A stretch of DNA of 64,000 bases from Halothiobacillus sp. (lineage in GTDB: Bacteria > Pseudomonadota > Gammaproteobacteria > Halothiobacillales > Halothiobacillaceae). Positions 27,743 through 36,889 of the stretch are shown one piece after another (the stretch's first letter is position 1; every line of letters begins with the position of its first letter). Location: the NCBI GenBank assembly GCA_023255735.1, contig JAGDVP010000005.1, positions 27,761 through 91,760 of the forward strand, written 5' to 3'. Under the pieces are notes generated by a model. The model ran no database searches. It had not been told where the DNA came from and was given only the letters and a program-made list of their open reading frames with translations. The translations under genes were made by a program, and so were the position numbers.

Positions 27743-28237
27743 TTAACTACTGGTGCGCAAGATGCGTTGCTTATCGCGAGCCCAATCTCGGTCTTTTAAA
27801 GTGGCGCGTTTATCGTGATCTTTTTTGCCTTGGGCTAGGGCAATTTCTAACTTGGCGCGGCCGTTTTTCCAGTACATGGCCGTGGGCACCACCGTAAAAC
27901 CTTGGGTGGCCACGGCGCCCATGAGTTTTGAGATTTCACGGCGGTTGAGCAGCAATTTACGAATTCGCGTGTTGTCGGGGCGAATATGGGTGGAGGCTTG
28001 AAGAAGCGGGTTAATCTGGCCGCCAATCATGAAGGCTTCGTTGTTTTTTAAGAGAATGTGCGCATCGGTGAGCTGGACTTTACCTTCCCGCAGGGATTTA
28101 ACCTCCCAGCCTTCTAAAACCAGCCCCGCTTCGAAGCGATCGGTTAAAAAGTAATCAAATTTTGCTTTTTTATTCAACGCAATAGTTGAAGAGGCATTCG
28201 ATTGCGCTGCGCTGGATTTTGAACCGGATTTTGCCAT
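27743..28237 (-). CDS. smpB: SsrA-binding protein SmpB
   Basis: The tmRNA partner in ribosome rescue. The OB-fold core is [22 protein letters not shown], with the RNA-binding segment [16 protein letters not shown] and the C-terminal helix region [11 protein letters not shown] that enters the decoding site. An N-terminal extension of about 20 Ser/Ala-rich residues precedes the conserved part. The ORF track starts two codons earlier. The divergent ratA-rnfH genes give the conserved gammaproteobacterial arrangement. The tmRNA gene itself is not in the adjoining intergenic space. Confidence 0.95.
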   Translation of the reverse strand: MAKSGSKSSAAQSNASSTIALNKKAKFDYFLTDRFEAGLVLEGWEVKSLREGKVQLTDAHILLKNNEAFMIGGQINPLLQASTHIRPDNTRIRKLLLNRREISKLMGAVATQGFTVVPTAMYWKNGRAKLEIALAQGKKDHDKRATLKDRDWARDKQRILRTSS

Positions 28238-28432
28238 GACCATCTATCTTATAATTGCACTAATGGGGTCTAGTTTCGCAGATTTGCGGCTTGCCTGCAC
28301 GATTTGGGTAGTTTGCGCGCCGTGCCCAATTTTTTTACGCTATGATTCAGCGCGCGCAGGAGTGCGCCGTGTTGTTTGGCAAGGGTTGCCCGTGATGGTT
28401 ATTTATTCCACCTGAGTGTTTTGATTGCCCTT

Positions 28433-28915
28433 ATGACTACGATTTCCCGCCAAATTCAAGTGCCGTACACCGCCGCGCAAATGTTTGCCTTGGTGAATGA
28501 TGTGGCGGCCTACCCGCAATTTTTGCCTTGGTGCGAATCCGCTCGGGTGATGCGGGTTGAGGGCGCACAAATGGATGCGCGTATTGCGATGAAAGTGGGT
28601 GCCTTTCGCAAATCGTTTGCGACCCGTAACCAAAATACCCCAGGGGAGCGCATTGTGGTGAGCCTGCTCGATGGTCCGTTCAAATCATTGAATGGCTCTT
28701 GGGTTTTTTCGGATTTGCCTGCCACGGTGGCTTCCGATGGGTCACGGGTGCCGGGCGGGTCCGTGATTCGGTTGGATATGACCTTTGAGTTTGCCAATAA
28801 ACTCATTGATATGGCGATTGGCCCGATTTTTCGTGAAATTGTGCGAAATTTAGTGGGAGCTTTTCAAGCGCGGGCAACCTCAGTTTATGGTCAAGCTTTA
28901 ATTCATGAACACTAA
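28433..28915 (+). CDS. ratA: RatA, START-domain ubiquinone-associated/ribosome-associated protein
   Basis: A 160 aa SRPBCC/START-like domain (Coq10/RatA/YfjG family). The segment IQVPYTAAQMFALVNDVAAYPQFLPWCE is diagnostic. Homologues bind ubiquinone-like lipids; E. coli RatA was described as blocking 70S assembly as part of RatA-RatB. The ORF track begins 19 codons upstream, but MTTISRQIQVPY at 28433 matches the family N-terminus. It overlaps rnfH by 11 bp and is divergent from smpB. Confidence 0.93.
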   Translation: MTTISRQIQVPYTAAQMFALVNDVAAYPQFLPWCESARVMRVEGAQMDARIAMKVGAFRKSFATRNQNTPGERIVVSLLDGPFKSLNGSWVFSDLPATVASDGSRVPGGSVIRLDMTFEFANKLIDMAIGPIFREIVRNLVGAFQARATSVYGQALIHEH

Positions 28916-29219
28916 TTTTGCAACCGAGGCTAAGCCCGGTTTAATGACCGTTGAAGTGGCTTATGCCTTGCCCGAGCAGCAGGTGATTTTGCCGGTGTTG
29001 GTGGCTTCAGATGCCACGGTTGAAGTGGCTATTAAAGCCAGTGGTGTGTTGGATCAGTTTGCGGATATTGATTTAACAACCCAAAAAGTGGGAATTTTTT
29101 CCCGGCTGGTGCCTTTAAGCCAAGCGTTGCAACCCCGCGATCGCATTGAAATTTATCGCCCGCTCAAGGCGGATCCGAAAACAGCACGCCGTGCGCGCGC
29201 AGAGCAAAAACCGGCGTAA
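28905..29219 (+). CDS. rnfH: RnfH/RatB ubiquitin-like family protein
   Basis: A 104 aa beta-grasp protein of the UPF0125/RnfH family. The core is MTVEVAYALPEQQVILPVLV and VGIFSRLVPLSQALQPRDRIEIYRPL, and the C-terminal tail is basic (DPKTARRARAEQKPA). It is encoded in an 11 bp overlap with ratA, the usual toxin-antitoxin-like pair RatA-RatB, although the toxin role is disputed. No rnf complex genes are nearby. Confidence 0.92.
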   Translation: MNTNFATEAKPGLMTVEVAYALPEQQVILPVLVASDATVEVAIKASGVLDQFADIDLTTQKVGIFSRLVPLSQALQPRDRIEIYRPLKADPKTARRARAEQKPA

Positions 29220-29231
29220 ATTTTGTGGTGT

Positions 29232-29251
29232 ACTCTGAACTCAGAGTTTTG
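29232..29251 (+). terminator. Possible weak terminator hairpin after rnfH
   Basis: ACTCTG-aact-CAGAGT is a perfect 6 bp stem followed by TTT, placed 12 bp after the rnfH stop and before the convergent kinase gene. The T-run is short, so termination may be partial. Confidence 0.45.
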
Positions 29252-29325
29252 AGCCGTTTGCGTCGCCACGCGCTTTAGTGCAAATTCAGCCCATGACCCC
29301 AGCGCCCGCACTGAGCCACGCCCAA

Positions 29326-30750
29326 TTATATTTGCGCCGAACTTAAGGGCAGTAAAATTTGCACACACAAGCCGGGCTGATGATCCGATAGATGAATTTC
29401 GCCCCGGTGGGCGGTGATGGTGGCTAAAACTTGGGCGAGCCCTAAGCCATTGCCCGGCAAATTCCGTGCCGTATCAAGCCGCACAAACCGTTGAAATACA
29501 TGGGTATATTGGTCTTGTGGAATGCCTGTGCCGGTATCGCAGAGCCGCAATTCTGCCCACGTATCGAGCTTTGTGGTGGAGAGGGTAATGCGTCCGCCGC
29601 GGGGGGTGTATTTAATGGCATTGTCGAGCAGGTTGCTTAATGCTTGGGCGAGTAAATCTCGGTTGCCTGAAATCATAAGCGGGGTGGGGCAATCGCACTG
29701 CAGGCTGAGATATTCTTCCTCAATACTGGCTTCGTAGAGTTCGCCCATGTCGCGGCACAGGGCGCTTAAATCTTGCGGGCTAAAAGGAATGCGCTGAATG
29801 CCGGCCTCCGCTTGTGAAATGGAAAGCAGGGTGTTGAAGGTGGATAAAATCCCTTGTAAATCTTCAACGCTTTCATTGAGTATGTGCTGGCAGGGCTTTA
29901 TTTGATTGTGATCGAGGAGTGCCACTTCCAGCCGGGTGCGCAGGCGATTAAGCGGGCTGCGTAAATCGTGCGCGACGTTATCGGTCACCTCCCGCATGCC
30001 TTTGATGAGGGCATTGATGCGATCAAGAGTTAGGTTTAATTCGATGGCGATTTCATCAAATTCATTGTGTCGCTTCGGATGCACGGGCAGGCGTTCGGTT
30101 AAATCGCCACGGGCAATTTTTTGTGCTGCGTTGCGGATTTGATCAATTTGTTTTAGAGCCGCGCGCCCCATCACCACGCCGCCAAGCAACCCCATTAAGG
30201 TAATCAAAAGCAGGGCGAGTATGAATAAACTGCCAATGTATTCGCTTAAATCTTCCTCATCGGCCAGTTGCTGCCCCACGATAAGCCAATTGCCATTGGG
30301 CAGGGCGTGAACAAATACCAGCACATCAAAATCATCGCTCCGCTGGCGCAGCGCCGGGGGAATGGCGGAATCATTGATATTAAAGCGCGCCGTGCCATCT
30401 TTGTGTGCAATGGTTTGGGGCCAGTGTAAGAGGTTGCCCGCCAGAATTTTGCCGGCAGAATTAGATAACGCGACAATGCCGCCGCGGGTTTTATCAAAAT
30501 GCTGAATTTCTTTAATGCGGTCAATTAAATCGCGGGTATCACGACCGCCGCCGCTTTCAGAGGCATCGGCATCGGGCTCAAGCAGGGTGGCTAAATCGGT
30601 TTGCAGGGTTTGCGTGATGCGTTCGGTTAAGTAGTTTTGGGTGGATATAAATACAAAGCCTAAAACAATCGCCGTGAGTATGCTGAACGCCAGCGCATAC
30701 ATAAGCGATAGGCGAAATACCGTGGTCCGCATTAATCTGGGTAGGTGCAT
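29326..30750 (-). CDS. Two-component sensor histidine kinase
   Basis: A 474 aa membrane histidine kinase. TM1 (LSLMYALAFSILTAIVLGFVF) and TM2 (LFILALLLITLMGLLGGVV, about 170-190) enclose a periplasmic sensor of about 145 residues. A HAMP linker, the phospho-acceptor helix NVAHDLRSPLNRLRTRLE, then the ATPase N box (LSNLLDNAIKYTPRGG) and G box (DTGTGIP and GNGLGLA) follow. The acceptor reads HDLRSP rather than HELRTP, a variant seen in several kinases. The regulator gene lies 23 bp upstream on the same strand. ATG at 30732 is an alternative start. The signal is unknown. Confidence 0.92.
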   Translation of the reverse strand: MHLPRLMRTTVFRLSLMYALAFSILTAIVLGFVFISTQNYLTERITQTLQTDLATLLEPDADASESGGGRDTRDLIDRIKEIQHFDKTRGGIVALSNSAGKILAGNLLHWPQTIAHKDGTARFNINDSAIPPALRQRSDDFDVLVFVHALPNGNWLIVGQQLADEEDLSEYIGSLFILALLLITLMGLLGGVVMGRAALKQIDQIRNAAQKIARGDLTERLPVHPKRHNEFDEIAIELNLTLDRINALIKGMREVTDNVAHDLRSPLNRLRTRLEVALLDHNQIKPCQHILNESVEDLQGILSTFNTLLSISQAEAGIQRIPFSPQDLSALCRDMGELYEASIEEEYLSLQCDCPTPLMISGNRDLLAQALSNLLDNAIKYTPRGGRITLSTTKLDTWAELRLCDTGTGIPQDQYTHVFQRFVRLDTARNLPGNGLGLAQVLATITAHRGEIHLSDHQPGLCVQILLPLSSAQI

Positions 30751-30773
30751 GGGGGCTGCGTGTACTGGGTAGG

Positions 30774-31466
30774 TTAGTCTTCCGGCACGATGCCTAATCG
30801 ATAGCCCGCGCCCCGAATGGTGTGGAGCAGGGGCAGGCTGAAGTCCCGATCGATTTTACGCCGTAAACGGGAAATATGGACTTCAATCACATTGGTTTGC
30901 GGATCGAAATGGTAATCCCAGACTTGTTCAAGCAGCATGGTGCGCGTGACCACTTGATCGGCATGGCGCATTAAATATTCCAGCAAACGAAATTCACGCG
31001 GTTGCAGCAAAATGCGCTGTTCGGCACGGGTGACGCGGTGTTTGTTCCGATCGAGCACCAAATCGGCCACGGTGAGGGTGTCGTTTTCCAGCCCACTGGC
31101 CGCAGGCTGGGCGCGGCGGGTTAAGGCATTGAGCCGTGCCAGTAATTCGCCAAAGGCATAAGGTTTCACCAAATAATCATCCCCACCCACGCGCAGGCCG
31201 CTGATGCGATCATCCACCTCGCCTAAGGCAGATAAAACCATCACGGGGGTGGTTTTACCCGCCGCACGAAAGGCGGCAATTAAGGCCAAGCCATCGAGTT
31301 TAGGCATCATGCGATCGACAATTAACACATCATATTGGCCGGTAATGGCCATGTGCAGGCCGGTTTCGCCATCGGCCGCTAAATCGCATTGGTGCCCCGA
31401 TTCACTCAAACCTTTATTGAGATAGTGGGCGGCGCGGGTGTCGTCTTCTACGATGAGTATTTTCAT
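30774..31466 (-). CDS. OmpR-family response regulator
   Basis: A 230 aa transcriptional regulator starting MKILIVEDD; the 11 residues the ORF track puts ahead of it are not conserved. The receiver domain has phosphoacceptor D51 in LIVDRMMPKLDG, a Ser in VLSALGE at the Thr position, and Lys in LVKPYAFGELLARL. The C-terminal winged helix includes EVHISRLRRKIDRDFSLP and TIRGAGYRLG. It pairs with the downstream sensor kinase. Resemblance to CusR/IrlR-type regulators suggests a metal or envelope stress signal, but this is inference. Confidence 0.93.
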   Translation of the reverse strand: MKILIVEDDTRAAHYLNKGLSESGHQCDLAADGETGLHMAITGQYDVLIVDRMMPKLDGLALIAAFRAAGKTTPVMVLSALGEVDDRISGLRVGGDDYLVKPYAFGELLARLNALTRRAQPAASGLENDTLTVADLVLDRNKHRVTRAEQRILLQPREFRLLEYLMRHADQVVTRTMLLEQVWDYHFDPQTNVIEVHISRLRRKIDRDFSLPLLHTIRGAGYRLGIVPED

Positions 31467-31571
31467 TTGCTTATCATAACGTGTCTTTAGTCGAAACAAT
31501 CATGACCAAATGGTTAGTTTTACGCCTGCGGTTTGATGTGATTTGCGTGTATTCTTGCACTTTATTTTGTA

Positions 31572-32585
31572 ATGGCTAACAGCATGAATGAGCATCCGAG
31601 CGCTACGTCTGTGCGCATTTCTTGTGTGGTTCCTGCGTTTAACGAGGCGCAAAATCTGCCAAGTTTAATTGCGCAGTTAAGCTGCCAGCTCAACGCGTTA
31701 TCGCAGCAATGGGAAATTATATTGATTGACGATGGCAGCAATGATGCAACCCGGGCAGTGCTGGCCGACTATGCCGCTATGCCGGGCTTGGTGGTGCTGC
31801 ATTTTTCACGCAATTTTGGCAAAGAGGCCGCCTTGAGCGCGGGGCTAGATCATGCGCAAGGCGAGGTGTGCTTTATTTTAGATGCGGATTTGCAGCACCC
31901 GGTCGCCATGATGCCAAAAATGCTCAATGCCTGGCGTGAGGGCGCGCAAATGGTTTATTTGGTGCGGGAAAATCGCAATGATGAACCTTTTTGGAAACGC
32001 TGGGGCTCGCACCTGTTGTATCGCTTAATTAACTTTGGTTCTGCCGTACACGTGCCTGAAGATGCGGGCGATTTTCGCCTGCTAGATGCCAAAGTGGTTG
32101 CCGCCTTGCGCGCCTTGCCGGAGCGTAATCGGTTTATGAAAGGGCTTTATGCCTGGGTTGGGTTTCGCACACTGGCACTTCCCTATACGCCCGATGCGAG
32201 AGCGCATGGCACCACGCATTATTCGGGCATGCGACTGATCAATTTGGCGCTCACCGGCTTAACGGCCTTTTCTAACATGCCCCTGCGTTTGTGGAGCGTG
32301 TTTGGTTTGGTGCTGGCGATGTTGTCCTTGGGGTATGGCGCGTATGTGAGCTTGGCCTATTTTATCGAGCAACGCCCGGTAGCGGGTTGGACAACCATCG
32401 TGGCGGGTTTAATGTTTTTTGGTGGCATCCAACTGATTTCTATCGGGATTTTGGGTGAATACTTGGGGCGGGTGTACGATGAAGTCAAGCAGCGCCCGCG
32501 CTATTTGGTGGATACGAAAATCGACAATAGCCCTTGGTCGGGTGTGCCTGACTCAAGCGCGGGTAGCCAAGCTCGCCATGATTGA
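31572..32585 (+). CDS. GtrB/DPM1-like family 2 glycosyltransferase
   Basis: A 337 aa inner-membrane glycosyltransferase. The GT2 domain begins ISCVVPAFNEAQNLPSL and carries LIDDGSNDATR and the DXD-like ILDADLQHP. Two C-terminal helices (LWSVFGLVLAMLSLGYGAYV and GLMFFGGIQLISIGILGEYLGR) match the bactoprenol-glucose synthases GtrB/ArnC. It would load a sugar from UDP-glucose or similar on undecaprenyl phosphate. The next gene (GtrA-like) starts inside its last codons, and a GT39 transferase lies convergently. That fits a surface-glycan modification module. ATG 31584 is an alternative start. Confidence 0.88.
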   Translation: MANSMNEHPSATSVRISCVVPAFNEAQNLPSLIAQLSCQLNALSQQWEIILIDDGSNDATRAVLADYAAMPGLVVLHFSRNFGKEAALSAGLDHAQGEVCFILDADLQHPVAMMPKMLNAWREGAQMVYLVRENRNDEPFWKRWGSHLLYRLINFGSAVHVPEDAGDFRLLDAKVVAALRALPERNRFMKGLYAWVGFRTLALPYTPDARAHGTTHYSGMRLINLALTGLTAFSNMPLRLWSVFGLVLAMLSLGYGAYVSLAYFIEQRPVAGWTTIVAGLMFFGGIQLISIGILGEYLGRVYDEVKQRPRYLVDTKIDNSPWSGVPDSSAGSQARHD

Positions 32586-32988
32586 GCGTCTCTTCGGCCT
32601 AATGATTCGGCTGCAATCTCAGTTGGTGTTTATCGCCGTGGGCGCGGCGGCGGCGATGGTGCATTTGTCGGTGGTGTGGCTCTTGGTGCATTTTTTGTCG
32701 GCACCGCCTTTAGCCGCCAACCCATTCGGGTTTTTTATCGCCTTTTGGGTGAGCTTTTTTGGCCACCGGCACGGCAGCTTTCGCCGGGATGAGCCGCATG
32801 ATTTAGCCCGAACTTTACCCCGATTCGCGTTAGTGGCGGTGGCAGGCTTTCTGGTTAACGAGTTGCTTTATGCCGCGCTCCTTGCATGGACCCCTTTGCC
32901 TTATGCGGCAGCGCTGTTTTTAGTTATCGGCATCGTCGCGGTTTTAACCTATCTTTCCAGCAAACATTGGGCTTTTGCACCCGCTTAA
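32578..32988 (+). CDS. GtrA-like flippase protein
   Basis: A 136 aa four-helix membrane protein of the GtrA/DPMS family, with QLVFIAVGAAAAMVHLSVVWLL, NPFGFFIAFWVSFFGHRHGSF and FALVAVAGFLVNELLYAALL. The translation opens MIERLFGLMIRL at 32578, 8 bp inside the end of the GtrB-like gene; the ORF track starts earlier in an overlapping frame. GtrA-like proteins are thought to flip the lipid-linked sugar made by GtrB to the periplasm. The partner that transfers it to glycan could be the adjacent GT39 protein. Confidence 0.86.
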   Translation: MIERLFGLMIRLQSQLVFIAVGAAAAMVHLSVVWLLVHFLSAPPLAANPFGFFIAFWVSFFGHRHGSFRRDEPHDLARTLPRFALVAVAGFLVNELLYAALLAWTPLPYAAALFLVIGIVAVLTYLSSKHWAFAPA

Positions 32989-33031
32989 ATAGGGGCTAAA
33001 AGATGGGTTAAAGAGGGCTTTTAGGCGCTTT

Positions 33032-34627
33032 TTACTGCGCGCAGCCAAAGCAATAAATGGCCGTTTTTTTATCTTGTGCGCGCGGCTGCTTGCTGGCAAA
33101 CAAGGGCAGTTTTTGCGCTTCATCACGATGAATAAATACCCAAACTGGCGGCTCGGTGCCCGCATTGGCCGCCTCAATTAGGGCATCGAGTGTGGTTGGC
33201 AAGATTAAAATTTCTTTTGCCGCCGCCGCATCAAACTTGCCCGAAGTATAAAGCTCGGTGCCCGCGCCATCGGATTTGAAATTCAAAGGGTTGTCCCAAC
33301 CGCCCGTCACTAACGCCGGCGCTTTTCGATCCAAATAAAACGGCACGCTGAAATAGTAATAGTTGTAAAACACCACCCGCGCATCGGCGGCTATGAAGGG
33401 TTTAACTTGTAGGGTTATGTTTTTGTGTGATTTTTTATCAATAGCCGCAAAGATAAATACCGAGCTTACCCCCAATAACGCGCCGATAAGGGCCATCAAC
33501 GCGATGCGTCTCTGCCAGCGCCGCAGGTTGAGCGCATGGGTGGTGCTGCGTTGCAGCGCTTGCTCTAACGCTAAGGCAATAAGCAAGGCTGCAGCCGGCA
33601 CGGTGGGTAAAATGTAACCAATGAGTTTTGAGGTGGGGATCGAAAAAAACAGCAAAATGACCGCTAACCAAATGAGCCCCAAACTGCTCAAGCCCTTGCT
33701 ATCGGTAATTTTGAGTTGCTGGCGCGTCGCGGGATGCAGCCCTAAGAGCGTGAGGCCGATCGCCCAAGGCAGCAAGCCACCAAATAAAATCATCACATAA
33801 AAATAAATGGGTTGCGGGTTGTTAAAACTGCTATCCAAATAGCGATCAAATTGCTGATAAATAAAGGTGTACTGTAAAAATCCAGGGAATTTGAGCTCCA
33901 TCAGCACAAACCACGGCAGCACGATGGCTAAAAAAACCGCGATGCCCGGCAAGGAAATTAGCCGATAAAGATGAGTAAACCGCCGGTTCCATAAGAGCCA
34001 AAACGTAATGACCATGCCGGGCAGCACAAAGCCAATCATGCCCTTGGTCATCATGCCTAAACCGGCGGTGGCATACGCTAAAACCAGTATTTTGGTGGCG
34101 GATTTGCCAAGCGTGAGCTGCTGGCTCACATGCGCTAATAATAAAATCGTAATGGCAATGAGCGAGCCCACCAGCATATCCATGCTGGCAAATTGCGCGG
34201 CATCAAAAAACAACGGGAAGCTTGCCAATATCAGCAAACTTAAACCGGCCGCGCGCCGATTCTTATGGCGATTTAAAAACCAAAATAACGTGAAGGCTGA
34301 GGCTAAAGCGGCAAGAAATGGTGCGGTGCGCGCCGCCCATTCATGCGAGCCAAACACCGCGAGCGCACTGGCAGTAATCCAATAAAAAAGCGGCGGTTTG
34401 TGAAAAAAAGGCAACCCATCGAGTTTTGGCACCAACCAATCACCGGAATGCAGCATGGCCAATGCCACGCCCACATAGCGCCCCTCATCGGGCACAAACA
34501 ACGGGCGCAAACCCAAGGTGGCACCTAGCCAAACAGCAAATAAAATAAACATCCAAACGGGATGTGCCAACAGCCAGCGGGCTGCGCGGGTGAGGGGGGT
34601 TACCCCCTGCAGGCTTTGGTCGGGCAT
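33032..34627 (-). CDS. GT39/ArnT-like membrane glycosyltransferase
   Basis: A 531 aa polytopic transferase that uses lipid-phosphate-linked sugars. The N-terminal catalytic loop LFVPDEGRYVGVALAMLHSGDW contains the Asp-Glu pair of GT39/GT83 enzymes and FFHKPPLFYW is ArnT-typical. About ten transmembrane helices follow, then a soluble periplasmic C-terminal part (residues about 400-531). ArnT adds aminoarabinose to lipid A, but the rest of the arn genes are absent. Beside a GtrB/GtrA-like pair a glucosyl- or other sugar transfer to surface glycan is equally likely. Its 3' end converges on the gtrA-like gene with about 40 bp between. Confidence 0.86.
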   Translation of the reverse strand: MPDQSLQGVTPLTRAARWLLAHPVWMFILFAVWLGATLGLRPLFVPDEGRYVGVALAMLHSGDWLVPKLDGLPFFHKPPLFYWITASALAVFGSHEWAARTAPFLAALASAFTLFWFLNRHKNRRAAGLSLLILASFPLFFDAAQFASMDMLVGSLIAITILLLAHVSQQLTLGKSATKILVLAYATAGLGMMTKGMIGFVLPGMVITFWLLWNRRFTHLYRLISLPGIAVFLAIVLPWFVLMELKFPGFLQYTFIYQQFDRYLDSSFNNPQPIYFYVMILFGGLLPWAIGLTLLGLHPATRQQLKITDSKGLSSLGLIWLAVILLFFSIPTSKLIGYILPTVPAAALLIALALEQALQRSTTHALNLRRWQRRIALMALIGALLGVSSVFIFAAIDKKSHKNITLQVKPFIAADARVVFYNYYYFSVPFYLDRKAPALVTGGWDNPLNFKSDGAGTELYTSGKFDAAAAKEILILPTTLDALIEAANAGTEPPVWVFIHRDEAQKLPLFASKQPRAQDKKTAIYCFGCAQ

Positions 34628-34815
34628 AAAATACGGCTCAAACTGCGTGAATCAAGTGCGGCATAGTACCGAGAACGCTGAACGCTGTCTTTTGGCTTAC
34701 TTAGGTTAGCTCAGATTTTATCTGATGTTGATTTTTCATAAGGGCCGTTAGGCAATCCGTTTATGCTTAAGGCTTGTGTGATTGGCGGCGAGACGTATTT
34801 TTTTGGAGCATACCC

Positions 34816-35814
34816 ATGCGCATCGGTTTTTTTAGTGCAAAACCTTATGACAAAACCAGTTTTATCAGTGCCAATGCGGCCTTGGAGGGATTACCCAAAC
34901 ATGAATTGATTTTTTTCGAGGCGGCGCTCACCGCGCAAACTTGTGGTCTGGCAGACGATATTGAAGCCGTTTGCGTTTTTGTGAACGATCAAATCGATGC
35001 CCATTTATTGCGCTGTTTAGCGGGGCGGGGCGTTAAAGTGGTGGCGCTGCGGTGTGCCGGGTTTAACAATGTGGATTTAGCCGCCGCCCGCGCTCTGGGT
35101 ATTAGCGTCGTGCGGGTGCCGGCCTATTCGCCGTATGCCGTGGCGGAACATACGCTCGCCTTAATTCTGACGCTTAATCGCCATACGCATCGCGCCTACA
35201 ACCGGGTTCGCGAGGGCAATTTTGCCTTAAATGGCTTGCTCGGTTTTGATCTTAACGGCAAAACCGTGGGCATTATGGGCACGGGTCGCATTGGCGCAGT
35301 GTTCGCTCGCATTATGCATGGGTTTGGTTGCGTGCTGCTTGCTTGCGATCAGATCGAGAATAGCGAGTGCATTCAATTAGGTGTGCGCTATGTCGATCAA
35401 GATACCTTGCTGCAGCAATCGGACATTATAAGCTTGCACTGCCCACTCACCCCACAAACGCACCATGTTATTAACGCGAGCAAAATAGCCCTTATGAAAC
35501 GGGGTGTTATGCTCATTAATACGGGGCGTGGCGCGCTCATCGACACGGGCGCGGTCATTGCCGGCCTGAAATCGGGGCATATTGGGGCACTGGGGTTAGA
35601 TGTGTACGAGCAAGAAGAAGGGCTGTTTTTTGAGGATCATTCCAGTGACATTATTCAAGATGATGTGCTCGAACGCCTGCTGACCTTCCCCAATGTGCTG
35701 ATTACAGCGCATCAAGGGTTTTTTACCCGCGAAGCCATGACGGCGATTGCTGAGACAACCTTGTCGAATTTAAGCCAAATTGAGCAGAATCTCGCTTGCC
35801 CTAACGCGCTGTGA
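34816..35814 (+). CDS. D-lactate dehydrogenase-like 2-hydroxyacid dehydrogenase
   Basis: A 332 aa NAD-dependent D-2-hydroxyacid dehydrogenase. The nucleotide-binding motif is [19 protein letters not shown], the active-site Arg/Glu segment is [16 protein letters not shown], and the catalytic His lies in [12 protein letters not shown]. The N-terminal [16 protein letters not shown] and the length match fermentative LdhA-type enzymes, which reduce pyruvate to D-lactate. ATG 34816 has TTGGAG upstream; the 14 extra codons in the ORF track are not conserved. It is a single gene ahead of the arsenic operon, with no sign of co-function. Confidence 0.87.
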   Translation: MRIGFFSAKPYDKTSFISANAALEGLPKHELIFFEAALTAQTCGLADDIEAVCVFVNDQIDAHLLRCLAGRGVKVVALRCAGFNNVDLAAARALGISVVRVPAYSPYAVAEHTLALILTLNRHTHRAYNRVREGNFALNGLLGFDLNGKTVGIMGTGRIGAVFARIMHGFGCVLLACDQIENSECIQLGVRYVDQDTLLQQSDIISLHCPLTPQTHHVINASKIALMKRGVMLINTGRGALIDTGAVIAGLKSGHIGALGLDVYEQEEGLFFEDHSSDIIQDDVLERLLTFPNVLITAHQGFFTREAMTAIAETTLSNLSQIEQNLACPNAL

Positions 35815-35967
35815 TGGGTTTGTACGCCATTGGGTCCTATGTAGGCTGGGCGGTGTGCGCTACCCCTGCGTTTTGGCATCGGTTTTTTCGTGCGTTTTTT
35901 TCATGAGTTTGTCATTTAACCCTTGTATCTTGGGCGCCTTATATTCGGTTTAACGGATGAATGCGCC

Positions 35968-36876
35968 ATGAATACCGCTGATCTACACCAACACCCCGAG
36001 CAACTGTTCACCGTGCTTTCCGATGAAACCCGCTTGCGGATTTTGCTGCTGCTTGAAGCGGAACCGCGATTATGTGTTTGCCACCTGCAACAGTTACTCG
36101 ATAAACCCCAATCGACGGTTTCGCGGCATATCGGCATTTTGGTCGCCGATGAGTGGCTGGAATCATCCCAAAAGGGCACCGCGAACCTTTATGCCTTAAA
36201 CCCCGCGCTACCTTTGTGGGTGCGGGAAATTTTACGCTTAGCACGGATGAGCTGGTCTTTGAGTGCTGAGGGGTTTGCCGTACTCAAAGAGGCGCACCAA
36301 CTGTATTTAGATAATCACGCCTTGCTGGCCAATGGGGCAGATTCAGACGATGAAGTGACCAACCCAGCCACGCCGGCCAAAATAATTAACGTATTGTTTT
36401 TATGCGTGGCAAACAGTGCACGATCTATTTTGGCCGAAGCCTTGCTCAATCGTTGGGGGCGTGGGCGGTTTGTGGCCTATTCGGCGGGGCAAAACGCGGC
36501 CGCCGCCGTTCATCCTTACACGGTTGAAGCATTAAAACGCTTGGATTTACCCACCGATGGCGCGCAGGCCAAGCACTGGTCGGTGTTTTTAGCGCCCGAT
36601 GCCCCGCCCATGGATTTGGTGATTACGGTGTGCGATACCTTGCTTGGCGAGGCCTGCCCCGCTTGGCCGGGGCGGCCCATTACCGCGCATTGGGGGGTGC
36701 CTGATCCGGTGAAACAAATGCATGAGCACCCCAAGGCTGATCCGGTGGCATTTTTTGTGGCGGCCGGCCGAACCTTGGAGACTCGCGTGCGCCTGCTCAC
36801 TCAACTACCCGATTATGCGATTGAAAAAATCCGCATCCGCGATGAAATTCAGGCCATCGGCTTAATTAATGACTAA
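35968..36876 (+). CDS. arsR-arsC: ArsR-ArsC fusion: arsenic-responsive repressor with thioredoxin-type arsenate reductase
   Basis: A 303 aa fusion. Residues 1-105 form an ArsR/SmtB winged helix ([19 protein letters not shown]) with C36 and C38 in RLCVCHL, the As(III)-sensing cysteine pair. After a 30-residue linker comes a low-molecular-weight phosphatase fold: the P-loop CVANSARS (C146) and the redox pair C222 and C230 in [11 protein letters not shown], as in thioredoxin-linked ArsC. It would repress the operon and reduce arsenate to arsenite. The ATG at 35968 is used. GAPDH and arsJ follow on the same strand, spaced 13 bp and overlapping by 4 bp. Confidence 0.93.
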   Translation: MNTADLHQHPEQLFTVLSDETRLRILLLLEAEPRLCVCHLQQLLDKPQSTVSRHIGILVADEWLESSQKGTANLYALNPALPLWVREILRLARMSWSLSAEGFAVLKEAHQLYLDNHALLANGADSDDEVTNPATPAKIINVLFLCVANSARSILAEALLNRWGRGRFVAYSAGQNAAAAVHPYTVEALKRLDLPTDGAQAKHWSVFLAPDAPPMDLVITVCDTLLGEACPAWPGRPITAHWGVPDPVKQMHEHPKADPVAFFVAAGRTLETRVRLLTQLPDYAIEKIRIRDEIQAIGLIND

Positions 36877-36889
36877 GGAGACAATAACG

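Noticed and set aside
29232-29251. Hairpin between rnfH and the kinase as a strong terminator
   Set aside because: The stem is perfect but the T-run is too short to call it strong; kept as a weak terminator only.
31500-31571. Possible extension of the response regulator upstream
   Set aside because: The conserved start MKILIVEDD at 31466 fits the family; the preceding 11 codons are not conserved.
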